A DNA stretch of 64,000 bases, from NCBI RefSeq assembly GCF_947250775.1, contig NZ_OX366349.1, forward strand, positions 1,488,001 through 1,552,000, in the 5' to 3' direction. Position 1 is the first letter of the stretch. Each line of letters begins with the position of its first letter. The position numbers were made by a program, and so were the translations under genes. The notes below the pieces were generated by a model. That model saw only the letters and a list, made by a program, of their open reading frames with translations, was not told the DNA's origin and did no database searches. The stretch is from Wolbachia endosymbiont (group A) of Rhinocyllus conicus (GTDB taxonomy: Bacteria > Pseudomonadota > Alphaproteobacteria > Rickettsiales > Anaplasmataceae). Shown in pieces: positions 43,659 to 52,716 of this stretch.

Positions 43659-46030
43659 AAATAGGTGCAATACTAGATGTTAGCTTTAATAGCGCAATGG
43701 CAGGAAGTAGTGCTCAACTTTCCCGTCTTGGGGGTACAATAAGGCAACTTGATGCATCGATGAAATCGGTATCAAAATTTAAGGAGTTAAGTCGTAACAC
43801 ATTAGTTGCCAAGAGATCCTGGAAAGGCTTAGAAGTGCAAGTAACGTCCTTGGCTAAGCAAATGAAAACAACAGCAAAGCCAAGTAAAGATTTAAAGGCT
43901 CAGTTTGATAAGGCTAAGGAATCGGCAATAAAGGCCAAAACAGCGTACTTACAGAAGAGAGACACTTTACATGCGCTCAGTGAAGAATTTAAGAAAAGTG
44001 GAAAGAATATACAGTCTTTGATAAGAGATCAAGATAAACTAGGTGCTTCTGTAGGTAGGCTGAGAAGTCAATATAGTAAGTTAAACTTTGCTACCAAAGC
44101 ATACCAGAGATTTTCAGCACAAAGGACACACTTTAAATCACAATTACTAGAAACAGGGGCACTTGCATTAACATTTGGAACTCCATTTAAAGCTGCAATT
44201 GATTTTGAAAGTGTTATGGCTGATATCAGGGCAGTGAAAAAATTTTCTAAAGAGAAGGAAGCCAATGATAGAGGATTTATGGAACTTGGCCAGGGAATAA
44301 AGGAGTTATCCCGTACAATACCACTATCTGCTGCAGAGTTAGCACAAATAACTACAAGTGGTGCTCGACTTGGTATTGAAGAAAAAAAAGATCTTCTAGA
44401 ATTTACAGAAACAGTATCGAAAATGGCAGTAAATTTTGGTATGACCGCAGAAGAAGTAGGAAGTGCTGCTAGCAAGCTCTATAAAATTTTTGGAACAAAA
44501 ATAGAAGATCTAAAAGAGTGGGGAGATACGATAAATCATCTATCAAGTAATACTACTGTTGAGGCAAAAGATCTGATGGCAGCAATGACGATAGCTGGCG
44601 GGGCAGCAAAACAGTTTGGTTTGAATGTTGATCAGATAGCTGGTTTATTAAACGCCTTCATTAGTTTAGGAAAACAACCCAAAAAAGCAGCAGAAATGAT
44701 AAGTGGTATGCTGGTTAAACTTCAAACGGCAGGGAAGCAAGAAGATGAATTTAGAGAAACACTAGAAGAAATCGGGATAGATATAGAAGAGCTTGAAGAG
44801 AGTATCAAGGAAAACCCTCACAAAGCACTACTAGATTTTTTTGAAATTTTAAAAAAAATAGATAAACATGATCGGGCTGGCATTCTGCTAAAGCTCTTCC
44901 AACAGGGAGCAGAAGATGATATAGCGCTACTACTTGAAAACTCAAAAGTATATGAAAAGGTGCTGGATTTATTAGCTGATGAAGGGGAACGTGCAAATTC
45001 ATTGCAGGAAGAATTTAATGACCGTGTGAGTACTACAGCCAACCAATTGCGATTGCTAAAAAATTCAATAGCAGAAGTAGGAATGAATCTGGGTTCAGTG
45101 ATGTTACCTATTTTAAAACCTATAGCTGAAAGGTTAAAATGGGTAAGTGAACATATAGCCTCATTTGCAGAAAAATATCCCACTGTAACTACAGCAATCA
45201 TGGGTACCATAGCAGCACTAATAAGTCTTAAAGTTCTATTAGTAGGTGGTGGTTACATACTTAGTTTATTTATGGGAACAGCTTGGAGTTTAGCAGCAAA
45301 AGCAATAGCAGCATTTTCTGTTCTATCGACATACGCTATTCCAGCAGTAATTACTGGACTGAGTGTTTTAAAAGCTACGACTCTGAGCCTAGCAACATCA
45401 GCTATTCCAGCAGTCACAGCAGGAGTGAGATTTTTGACGGCGGCAATAGTGAGTAACCCTATAGGAGCTATTATTGCTTTACTTATATCTGGTGCAATAC
45501 TTGTGATTAGTAACTGGGGAAAAGTAAAGAGCTTCTTTGCTAGTTTTTGGGAATATATAAAATCGATAATAAAGCCCATCGGAGAAATGTTTTCATGGAT
45601 GGGAAATACTGTTGGTAGCATATTTGGAAAGGTTGCCGAAAATAGTCCACTGAAAGAATTTGAAAAAAGAAAAAGTATTGTTGCTGAAATACATACTCCC
45701 CTTAAGAGCAGCATTTCTAGTAATTTGTCAAATAATAGTGCGATTAAAGAAATGTCTGAGAGGAGCAAGAATAATGTAAAAATCAAAAGTGTTATCGAGG
45801 AGAAAAAATCCATAGAAGATAATCAAAACAAAATTGATAAAGCATTTGAGAAAAGTAGATTTGAGAAAAAAGAATTAAAAACATACAACCAAACCTTTCA
45901 TCAAACGTTTAACATAAATGTGAAAGCAGAGCCTAACCAAGGCGCCCGTAGCATTGCTGATGCAGTAATAGAAAGATTTAGAGAACAAGCAAGAGGGGCT
46001 CTTTTTGATGTTGTGGAGGAAATAAATTAA
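43640..46030 (+). CDS. Tail tape measure protein
   Basis: A 796-residue protein. Long N-terminal coiled coil (LGGTIRQLDASMKSVSKFKE), a TP901-like core (AAIDFESVMADIRAVKKFS, AAELAQITTSGARLGI, LKEWGDTINHLSSNTTVEAK, LLNAFISLGKQPKKAAEMI), and hydrophobic segments around 510-640 (AIMGTIAALISLKVLLVGGG, IGAIIALLISGAILVISN). It sets tail length. Frame intact. Confidence 0.95.
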   Translation: MSTLSVKIGAILDVSFNSAMAGSSAQLSRLGGTIRQLDASMKSVSKFKELSRNTLVAKRSWKGLEVQVTSLAKQMKTTAKPSKDLKAQFDKAKESAIKAKTAYLQKRDTLHALSEEFKKSGKNIQSLIRDQDKLGASVGRLRSQYSKLNFATKAYQRFSAQRTHFKSQLLETGALALTFGTPFKAAIDFESVMADIRAVKKFSKEKEANDRGFMELGQGIKELSRTIPLSAAELAQITTSGARLGIEEKKDLLEFTETVSKMAVNFGMTAEEVGSAASKLYKIFGTKIEDLKEWGDTINHLSSNTTVEAKDLMAAMTIAGGAAKQFGLNVDQIAGLLNAFISLGKQPKKAAEMISGMLVKLQTAGKQEDEFRETLEEIGIDIEELEESIKENPHKALLDFFEILKKIDKHDRAGILLKLFQQGAEDDIALLLENSKVYEKVLDLLADEGERANSLQEEFNDRVSTTANQLRLLKNSIAEVGMNLGSVMLPILKPIAERLKWVSEHIASFAEKYPTVTTAIMGTIAALISLKVLLVGGGYILSLFMGTAWSLAAKAIAAFSVLSTYAIPAVITGLSVLKATTLSLATSAIPAVTAGVRFLTAAIVSNPIGAIIALLISGAILVISNWGKVKSFFASFWEYIKSIIKPIGEMFSWMGNTVGSIFGKVAENSPLKEFEKRKSIVAEIHTPLKSSISSNLSNNSAIKEMSERSKNNVKIKSVIEEKKSIEDNQNKIDKAFEKSRFEKKELKTYNQTFHQTFNINVKAEPNQGARSIADAVIERFREQARGALFDVVEEIN

Positions 46031-46375
46031 GTGTTACTTGGGCAATTTAAATTTGATCCAGTGAGCCTCAGGCGTAGTAAAGAGCATAGGTGGCATACAA
46101 TTGAATGTATCGAGAAGACATCACTGCAGAATATCGGCTCAGGAATTGAGAATATTGATTTAACAGGAGTGATTTATCCACATCGTCAAAATAGTAGTTT
46201 AGAACAACTAAGAAATATGCGTGACATCAAAGAACCAAATGTTTTAGTTTATGGTTCAGAGGTACTAGGAAACTTTGTGATTACTCATATAGAAGAAAGA
46301 CAGAGATCATATCTTCCTTGTGGACTACCAAGAAAGATCGAGTTTCAATTGAAGTTAAAAAGCTACAACAAGTGA
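46031..46375 (+). CDS. Tail protein U (P2 gpU family)
   Basis: A 114-residue protein, GTG start at 46031 directly after the tape measure. LGQFKFDPVSLRRSKEHRW and GSGIENIDLTGVIYPHRQNS match gpU. It shares its stop region with the GTG of gene X. Confidence 0.9.
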   Translation: MLLGQFKFDPVSLRRSKEHRWHTIECIEKTSLQNIGSGIENIDLTGVIYPHRQNSSLEQLRNMRDIKEPNVLVYGSEVLGNFVITHIEERQRSYLPCGLPRKIEFQLKLKSYNK

Positions 46376-46578
46376 TTTACTATTTTACCAAGGATAAAGA
46401 AATGCTGGATTATATTTGTTGGAGGCATTATGGTTACAGTAGTGGAGCAGTGGAAGTGGTCTTGGAAAAAAATCCTGGACTTGCAGAGTATGGAAGCTTT
46501 TTGCCTGCAGGGTTGAAAATTAAGTTGCCTAAGATTCAAAAGATATCACAGAAGTCTGTTGTAAAAATTTTAGATTAA
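46372..46578 (+). CDS. Tail protein X (P2 gpX, LysM-like)
   Basis: A 68-residue protein from GTG 46372 overlapping the U stop. EMLDYICWRHYGYSSGAVEV, NPGLAEYGSFLPAGLKIKLP show the LysM-like gpX fold. The stop overlaps the start of gene D by one base. Confidence 0.88.
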   Translation: MIYYFTKDKEMLDYICWRHYGYSSGAVEVVLEKNPGLAEYGSFLPAGLKIKLPKIQKISQKSVVKILD

Positions 46579-47537
46579 TGAAGCCAGATTTTAACATAAT
46601 AGCAGAAAATAACTCTATTACAGAGGCCTTAAGGAGTAGCTTAATATCTCTGCATATTACTGATGAATCAGGGACAACGAGTGATGAAGCTGAAATATGT
46701 CTTGAATATGGAAGTAATGAACTCAAGGGTGAGTTGAAAGTTTTTCTGGGGTATAAAGAGACCGGGCTATTGTCTATGGGGGTTTATACAGCAAGTGAGA
46801 TCACTATACAAAGTCCACCACAGATTTTAAGGGTCAAATGCCAAGCAGCAAACTTAAGAGGATCGCTGAAAGAAAAAACATCAAAAGAATGGAAAGAAAT
46901 TACTTTAGGTGATTTAGTAAGAGAGATAACAAAAAAGCACGGATATGAAGCTAAAATTGCGCAAAAATTTGAAGATATATTTATATCACACATCACTCAA
47001 ACAGATGAAAGTGATATGAATTTTTTGAAAAGGATAGGAGATGAACATGAAGCAACGGTAAAACCTATAGGAGGACACATAATTTTTATTCCCAAAGGAG
47101 GAGGAAAATCAGCAACAGAGAAGGTTTTAGGTACAACAGTACTTACACCTAAAGATGTAATAAATTGGAAAGTAAATTTTAATGTACGTAGTAAATATGG
47201 ATCAGTTATAGCAAAATGGTACAGCTATGAAAGAGGAGAAACCATAGAAGAAAAAGTAGGCAATGAAGAACCAAGTTATCCGATATATAAGCTTTATCCT
47301 ACTGCAGAATCAGCGATCAATGCAGCAAGCGCTAAGCTCAGACGATTAAAGCAAAATGAAGCAAAATTAAACGTGACAATACCTGGCAATCCAGAGTTAT
47401 TTGCAGAAGCTAAAATTAACTTATCAGGGTTTTGCCAAGAAATAGATGGCGAATGGGTAATAGAAAGGGCGGAGCATATTTTAGATAATAGGGGATACCA
47501 AACTACAATAGAAGCAGCGATAAGCAGAATTAATTAA
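46578..47537 (+). CDS. Tail protein D (P2 gpD/late control D family)
   Basis: A 319-residue protein with ESDMNFLKRIGDEHEATVKP (hallmark of the gpD/gp27-like family) and IPGNPELFAEAKINLSGFCQ. It follows U and X as in P2. The family forms the hub at the base of the tail. Confidence 0.92.
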   Translation: MKPDFNIIAENNSITEALRSSLISLHITDESGTTSDEAEICLEYGSNELKGELKVFLGYKETGLLSMGVYTASEITIQSPPQILRVKCQAANLRGSLKEKTSKEWKEITLGDLVREITKKHGYEAKIAQKFEDIFISHITQTDESDMNFLKRIGDEHEATVKPIGGHIIFIPKGGGKSATEKVLGTTVLTPKDVINWKVNFNVRSKYGSVIAKWYSYERGETIEEKVGNEEPSYPIYKLYPTAESAINAASAKLRRLKQNEAKLNVTIPGNPELFAEAKINLSGFCQEIDGEWVIERAEHILDNRGYQTTIEAAISRIN

Positions 47538-47590
47538 GAAAAATTCAACAAACAATTGCTATACGCAAGGCAGAGTATTGCAACAAAAGT

Positions 47591-48214
47591 ATGCCAAGAA
47601 GAAATCGCCGTTATTATCAAGAGCACTGTCATCATCAAGATTGCTATTATCACCAAAATTGGATGTATTGGATAGAAATTATACCTGGGTTGATAGCATT
47701 TGGTGCTGTTGTTGCAGTTATTATAAGTTTCTTTGTCTTTGATACTAACAGAAAGGCTGAATTAGCAAATGCAGAAGCAACCAAGAACTATAAAAAGATA
47801 ACATCGATTGCTGTTAGAAATTGTGATTTAGAGGTTGTGAAATTTTTGACAGAGAGGAACTTAGTAGATATCCATAATACCCTAGTCTTTGAAGAAAGGT
47901 TGTTAGGATATGCTGCAGAAAAAGAGTGCCTAGAAGGTATTCAGTTTTTGATAGAAGAGAAAGTTGATATCAATTCTACGAGCGGTGATTCAAGTCACAG
48001 AACAGCCTTACACTACGCTGCAGAGCATGGTAACTTAGAAATTGTCAGATTCCTGTTACAAAATAGTGCAAATCCAAATGCCAAAGAATTTAGGGGAAAA
48101 AAGCCAAGGGATTTAGCTGTTATAATGTTACGGCACAATAAAAATAATAAGCCCTACAGAGAAATTATAGATCTATTGTATAACGCAGAAAAGCAGTACA
48201 AGCCAGAGCAATAA
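47591..48214 (+). CDS. Ankyrin-repeat membrane protein
   Basis: A 207-residue protein. A short Cys/His-rich start (HCHHQDCYYHQNW) precedes one membrane segment (IIPGLIAFGAVVAVIISFFV, about residues 30-50). About four ankyrin repeats follow (VRNCDLEVVKFLTERNLVDI, RTALHYAAEHGNLEIVRFLL). Likely cargo placed after the tail operon. The repeat domain could face the cytosol of either cell. Confidence 0.88.
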   Translation: MPRRNRRYYQEHCHHQDCYYHQNWMYWIEIIPGLIAFGAVVAVIISFFVFDTNRKAELANAEATKNYKKITSIAVRNCDLEVVKFLTERNLVDIHNTLVFEERLLGYAAEKECLEGIQFLIEEKVDINSTSGDSSHRTALHYAAEHGNLEIVRFLLQNSANPNAKEFRGKKPRDLAVIMLRHNKNNKPYREIIDLLYNAEKQYKPEQ

Positions 48215-48274
48215 ACTGTACATACAACACACAGTAGAAATTTTCAACAATTATCTACAATAAATTATTACATT

Positions 48275-48496
48275 ATGCAAAATCAAAAAATACCATTAGC
48301 AGTAATTGTAACGATGTTAATACAGACGGTAGCGGCGATATGGTGGCTTGCCAAGCTAGATTTACGGGTACACATGCATGATAAATTTATAGAGCAGAAC
48401 AACGGATTGACTGTTACGGTATATCGCCTGGAAGAACGGGTAAAAAATCTTTCTGAGGAATTGGATGAATTCAAAGCTAACTCGAAGTACAAGTAA
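48275..48496 (+). CDS. Small membrane protein, holin-like by context
   Basis: A 73-residue protein: one hydrophobic segment (PLAVIVTMLIQTVAAIWWLA) then a coiled coil (NGLTVTVYRLEERVKNLSEE). Size and layout fit a class of one-TM holins, and it is near the phage lytic cargo, but the endolysin is 30 kb away. No further evidence. Confidence 0.5.
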   Translation: MQNQKIPLAVIVTMLIQTVAAIWWLAKLDLRVHMHDKFIEQNNGLTVTVYRLEERVKNLSEELDEFKANSKYK

Positions 48497-49018
48497 TTAT
48501 TTTTCTGCTAATGGTATATAAACCTCAGATTGAGATTGACGATCTTTCCAATTTTCAACGTATTGTTCAACTAATGAAGGGCTTCCTGTTATAACCAGTA
48601 GATTCTCAGCATTTTTTTTCTGTGCAGCATCGGAAAAATTAAAAGATCCAGTTATGATTTTTTGATTATCAATGATCATAATTTTGCTGTGTGAAATTGC
48701 AGGTTTATAGTCTATGTATATCAGTATTTTTTGCCCAAATAATTCATTGATGACACTGTATTTTGATCTGACCTGTGATTCATCTAGGATAACCTTAATA
48801 TCAACACCACGTTTTTTTGCTCTAATTAAAGATTGTGCAATTGGCTTTGAAGTAAACCTGTATGCCTGAACTAATATGGATTTTTGAGCTTGATCTATAG
48901 CATTGGTTATTTGATTAGTACAATTTTCTCTAGGTGTAAAACAAACTGTAGCTTTTGGACAAGGAACACATCCTGATAAAAGTGAGCAAGTCAACAGAAC
49001 TAATAAATATCTAAACAT
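48497..49018 (-). CDS. Phospholipase D-like lipoprotein
   Basis: From ATG 49018, about 173 residues. Lipoprotein signal LLVLLTCSLLSGC with Cys 15-17. One HKD motif HSKIMIIDNQKIITGSFNFS, the single-motif form (as in Nuc/PLD6) that works as a dimer. Its ATG overlaps the divergent patatin ATG (the two starts share bases 49017-49018). WO prophages often carry PLD next to patatin, and both are candidate phospholipid-degrading cargo. Confidence 0.88.
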   Translation of the reverse strand: MFRYLLVLLTCSLLSGCVPCPKATVCFTPRENCTNQITNAIDQAQKSILVQAYRFTSKPIAQSLIRAKKRGVDIKVILDESQVRSKYSVINELFGQKILIYIDYKPAISHSKIMIIDNQKIITGSFNFSDAAQKKNAENLLVITGSPSLVEQYVENWKDRQSQSEVYIPLAEK

Positions 49019-49226
49019 GACAAAATATATACTTTCAGTAGATGGCGGAGGCATAAGAGGAATAATACCAGCGATAATACTAGCAGAAATAGAAAAAAGA
49101 TCAAGAAAAAAGGTAGCAGAAATCTTTGATCTGGTGGCTGGTACATCAACAGGCGGTATTGTTGTTGCTGGGTTATGCAAGAAAGATAACCAAGGAAATC
49201 CTCAATATTCATACCAAATTCCATTA

Positions 49227-49712
49227 CTAATCGAACAAATAAGAAACATTACAAACTCGTTTAATAGTAGTGCTGGAAATACTGACAATAAAATTACACA
49301 CAACATCTTCAAGTAAGCCTATGGTATCGTAGACTCTGTTGCGTAAAGTATTGTGTTTGATATATTGCCACAACCTCTCAACAGGATTCAGTTCAGGTGA
49401 ATAAGGAGGCAAGTATATAATGGTAATGTTTTCCTGAAATTTCAAACTTTTTGATCTATGCCAACTTGCACAATCCATTACAAGAAAGGCTTCTTTCGTG
49501 CCTAAATCTTTCGACATCTGCTCCAGAAATATATTCATACAATCAGTGTTTACATATGGAGCAAGTAGGCTAATTTCCTTACCACTTCTTGGATTTACCG
49601 CACTGTAGATATAGAAATTTTGTCTACCGATTTTTATTTTAACCTGCGTTCTGATCCCTTTTTTGAACCATCCGTGTCCGATTTTTGAATGAGTTCCAAA
49701 TCGTGATTCATC
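49227..49712 (-). CDS. IS630 transposase DDE frame, copy 2
   Basis: Same DDE domain as in copy 1 (DESRFG, VMDCASWH, NPVERLW), reached from the upstream frame by a shift at the T-run. Confidence 0.85.
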   Translation of the reverse strand, partial: DESRFGTHSKIGHGWFKKGIRTQVKIKIGRQNFYIYSAVNPRSGKEISLLAPYVNTDCMNIFLEQMSKDLGTKEAFLVMDCASWHRSKSLKFQENITIIYLPPYSPELNPVERLWQYIKHNTLRNRVYDTIGLLEDVVCNFIVSISSTTIKRVCNVSYLFD

Positions 49713-50229
49713 AAAAAAATACCTCCTTTTCAGGGTGGGAATTGACTATTTTATTGAAGTATTTTTTAAACTCTTCTTGCTTGTTTTTATCTTGTTTATG
49801 GTGCATTGGCCTTGGTGTTATGTAAGAAAATTTCATCCTTTGTATCTCACGGTGCACTGTTGATTTACCGATGTTTAGGTCAAATTCCTCTGAGATTTTT
49901 ATTCGCACTTCCTTAATAGTAATATTTGGATTTTTTTCTACCCATATTTCAATTTGCTTACGTTGATTTTTGTTTAATTTGCTTTTTCTTCGCCGCTGAG
50001 ACGGGGCAAATAGTTTTTCTACTCTACCAAATTTTAGATGCTTTATCCATTCAGTCAAAGCAGTCCTTGAAATTTTACATATTCTTGCTACAGCGCTTAT
50101 ACTACTTTCTTTTCCTGCTATTACCGCTTGTAACTTTTTTGAAACATATGCATTATTTCTGACCTTTTTTAACATTTCTTTCGCCAAATTTACAACTTTT
50201 TCGTCTAATAGTTTTGACCTTAATGCCAT
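49711..50229 (-). CDS. IS630 transposase upstream frame, copy 2
   Basis: Same 172-residue product as the first copy, ending at the same seven-T run followed by TGA. The identical break in both copies is the main evidence that this frame change belongs to the element. Confidence 0.85.
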   Translation of the reverse strand: MALRSKLLDEKVVNLAKEMLKKVRNNAYVSKKLQAVIAGKESSISAVARICKISRTALTEWIKHLKFGRVEKLFAPSQRRRKSKLNKNQRKQIEIWVEKNPNITIKEVRIKISEEFDLNIGKSTVHREIQRMKFSYITPRPMHHKQDKNKQEEFKKYFNKIVNSHPEKEVFF

Positions 50230-51051
50230 TTAAACCTCGCTATTTCACTTACTTTAGTATAGCTTTTTTTCCATTATCTTCTATCTGTTCTTTGTATAGT
50301 GGGAATTGGTATCAGCTAATGATTTAGTTGAGCTTTACCAGGAGTATGGAGCATATATTTTCAAGTCTTCATTTTTTAGACAATCAATACTGTCTTGGTT
50401 TAACTGCGCACAATACCCATACGAAAACATCGAATCAGTACTGGATAAGTATTTTGGTGAGGATATTCTAAAAAATACTTTAAGCAAGGTACTGATAACA
50501 AGTTATGATATTCACAATAACTGTCCATTTTTCTTCAAAAGCTGGAGAGAAGACAGAAATTTTATCAAGTTGAAAGATGCACTCAGAGCCACAACAGCAG
50601 CACCAACATACTTTGCACCTAAGTATTTAGAAGTGAACAAAGATACAAGAGTACTAGTGGATGGCGGTGTTTTTGCCAATAACCCAGCGGCTTGTGCATA
50701 TGCAAATAGCAAAAAACTTTTCCCTAATGAAGAAATAGTGCTGGTATCAATTGGCACAGGTCGGCTATCTAATCGAATAAAGTATAGGAAATTAGGAAAG
50801 ATAGCCTGGATAAAGCCGCTGTTAAATGTGATGTTTGCATCAAGCCTTGATGTAGTAAATTACCAGCTAGGTAACGTAATGGACGACAGATACGTAAGAA
50901 TACAATCACAACTGACAATAGCGTCGGCTGAGATGGATAATGTAACACCTAAAAATATTAAATGTCTGCAGCAGGAGGCAAATGCAATGATAGAAGGTAA
51001 TCAAAAAGTAATCGATAAATTTTGCGATATCGTATCTTAATTTACATAAAA

Positions 51052-51696
51052 ATGCCAAGCAGACTAAAGAAATTATACCACAAAGCAAAGAAAGGTTTAA
51101 AAAACATAGTTTCGCCCAAAAAGCATAAAACTGTGACTAAGGGGCAAGAAGCTAAAATTTCAAACGATAAGCCAAAACCGCTACATGAGCAACCTCTAAA
51201 GTTGATGGAGAAGACCTCTAAAGTAAAAAAAGATAAAAAAGGAATAAAAGAGAAAATAAAAAGCTTAAAAACAAAGAAAGCAAAACCCGTAGAAAAAGAG
51301 CTGAAAAAGGGCAACGTGTTCAAAAAAGGCTTCAAAAAGCTAAAAGGGAAAATAAAAAAATTAAACCCCATAAAGGTTAAGAAAAACAAGATAATCGGGA
51401 GCAAGAAGTTAGCATTTTTACTGACATCTGGCACGATTGTGGCAATTTTGCCGATGTTCAATTTAGCTCCTCTTCCAGCATTAGCAATAACTTCTGCATG
51501 TGTTTTCAGTATAAACTTTATCGCAGTCAAAACATTGAAGAAATTTATCAAACAACGCAAATTAGCAGCAGAATCTAAAGAGGCAGTATCTAAAGAAGAG
51601 TCAACTCTAGCTGAACCAAACAAGCCGGAAGAAGAAATTCAAGATGTGTCAATTGAACCAGTAAAAGAAAATTCTAAGCAAATTTCCAGAGAATAG
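51052..51696 (+). CDS. Lys-rich protein with two hydrophobic segments
   Basis: A 214-residue protein from ATG 51052 (the frame extends back to 51022). The first 120 residues are very basic (KKLYHKAKKGLKNIVSPKKH). Two hydrophobic segments near the C-terminal third (AFLLTSGTIVAILPMFNLAP, ALAITSACVFSINFIAV) and an acidic tail (PNKPEEEIQDVSIEPV) follow. No family recognised. It follows the patatin gene directly and may be a membrane-linked DNA or lipid binder. Confidence 0.6.
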   Translation: MPSRLKKLYHKAKKGLKNIVSPKKHKTVTKGQEAKISNDKPKPLHEQPLKLMEKTSKVKKDKKGIKEKIKSLKTKKAKPVEKELKKGNVFKKGFKKLKGKIKKLNPIKVKKNKIIGSKKLAFLLTSGTIVAILPMFNLAPLPALAITSACVFSINFIAVKTLKKFIKQRKLAAESKEAVSKEESTLAEPNKPEEEIQDVSIEPVKENSKQISRE

Positions 51697-51757
51697 ATTG
51701 GCAACTTCTAATGCAGACATATTTTCAGTGTAGCAAATAAAGAAAAGGAAACAAATT

Positions 51758-52439
51758 TTGCTTGTAAAGTCTCCTCTTCGTTATCCTGGTGGCAAGAGTC
51801 GTGCCGTTTCTCAAATTATTAATAAATATATTCCAAAAGGGTTACCTACGCTTTGTGCTCCTTTTGTAGGTGGAGGAGTTAGCATTAGCCAGCAGAGGAA
51901 CAAAAGTTTATGGCTATGACGCCTTTGAACCATTAGTAAAATTTTGGCAGGTGCTTTTAGAAGATGCTTCTTGTCTTGCAGAGGTAGTGCGGAAATACCA
52001 AAATATGACATCTTCCATGTTTTATAGCCTACAAAAAACATTTTTCACCTTGAAAGATAGAGTTGAAATTGCTGCAGCATTTTTTGCATTAAATCGCTCA
52101 TCTTTCAGCGGTACAACATTGTCGGGCGCCAGGACACCCACGTTTTACACTAAGTTCAATAGAAAGATTGCTCAATTAAAAATCTTACTGTGGATTTAGC
52201 TGACTTTAAAAAAAGTATTCCTAAACATGTAAATATATTGTGATCCTCCTTATTTAATTGATCAAAAACTATACGGAAGAAGAGGTAGAGATTTTGACCA
52301 TGAAGAAACTTTTGTCGACTCGTGATGTTATCGTATAATGATTGTGAGGAAATACGGGATATGTATACAGAATACCACATCATTGAACCCAAATGGAGTT
52401 ATGGAATGGGCAACTGAAAAAAATCGAATGAGGTTTTAA
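51758..52439 (+). pseudogene. DNA adenine methylase (Dam/D12-type), decayed
   Basis: TTG 51758 opens SPLRYPGGKSRAVSQIINKY, a Dam N-terminus with the FxGGK-like motif. Frame breaks near 51875 and 52196 follow; the middle frame has ALASRGTKVYGYDAFEPLVK, and a later piece has CDPPYLIDQKLYGRRG with the DPPY catalytic motif. Several bases are lost, so no functional product is expected. Downstream, 52490-52530 repeats the 3' end of the Lys-rich gene (ENSEQISKE versus ENSKQISRE), showing a duplication around the insertion. Confidence 0.75.
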
Positions 52440-52550
52440 TCTTGAGTAAAGACTATAGCAAGTTTCAGTATCGCGGTCAAAAAAACCAGTAAGTAAAGAA
52501 AATTCAGAGCAAATTTCTAAGGAATAGATTTCTATATTCATATATTACCT

Positions 52551-52660
52551 TAAATACTTTTCTATTTCTATTTAAATATTATCTATTGAATATAAAAGTA
52601 GTAGTAAAGCGAGAATTACGTTTGTAAAATGCATGCAAGACGTACGCAACGGTTAATAAT
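52551..52660 (+). repeat. 110-bp repeat A (upstream of ankyrin gene)
   Basis: About 85 percent identical by eye to 55104-55212. Shared features: TTTCTATTTAAATATTAT, TTGAATATAAAAGTAG, AAAGCGAGAAT, CGTACG and GGTTAATAAT. It lies in the 277-bp gap before an ankyrin gene, as repeat B lies before ligA. Confidence 0.75.
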
Positions 52661-52716
52661 TTCAAAACATTTATCGCTGCATACTCTAATACAAACACAT
52701 TTTTTGTGGGGTTGCT

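Larger units (their letters stand above)
49212..50311 (-). mobile_element. IS630-type insertion sequence, copy 2 (1100 bp), in the patatin gene
   Basis: Same 1100-bp length and identical predicted proteins as copy 1, inverted. Starts TACCAAATTCC and ends GGAATTGGTA, flanked by a 3-bp TCA direct repeat (49209-49211 and 50312-50314). Confidence 0.9.
49017..51040 (+). pseudogene. Patatin-like phospholipase interrupted by IS630
   Basis: Piece 1 (49017-49211) has the oxyanion GGGIRG, then AGTSTGGIVVAGL with the nucleophile Ser. Piece 2 (50312-51040) resumes ANDLVELYQEYGAYIFKSSF, with PTYFAPKYLEVNKDTRVLVD and DGGVFANNPAACAYANSKK, the catalytic Asp. Deleting the IS plus one TCA joins them in frame (NPQYS then ANDLVEL). 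The reconstructed protein has about 308 residues. The gene is inactive unless the IS excises. Confidence 0.9.
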
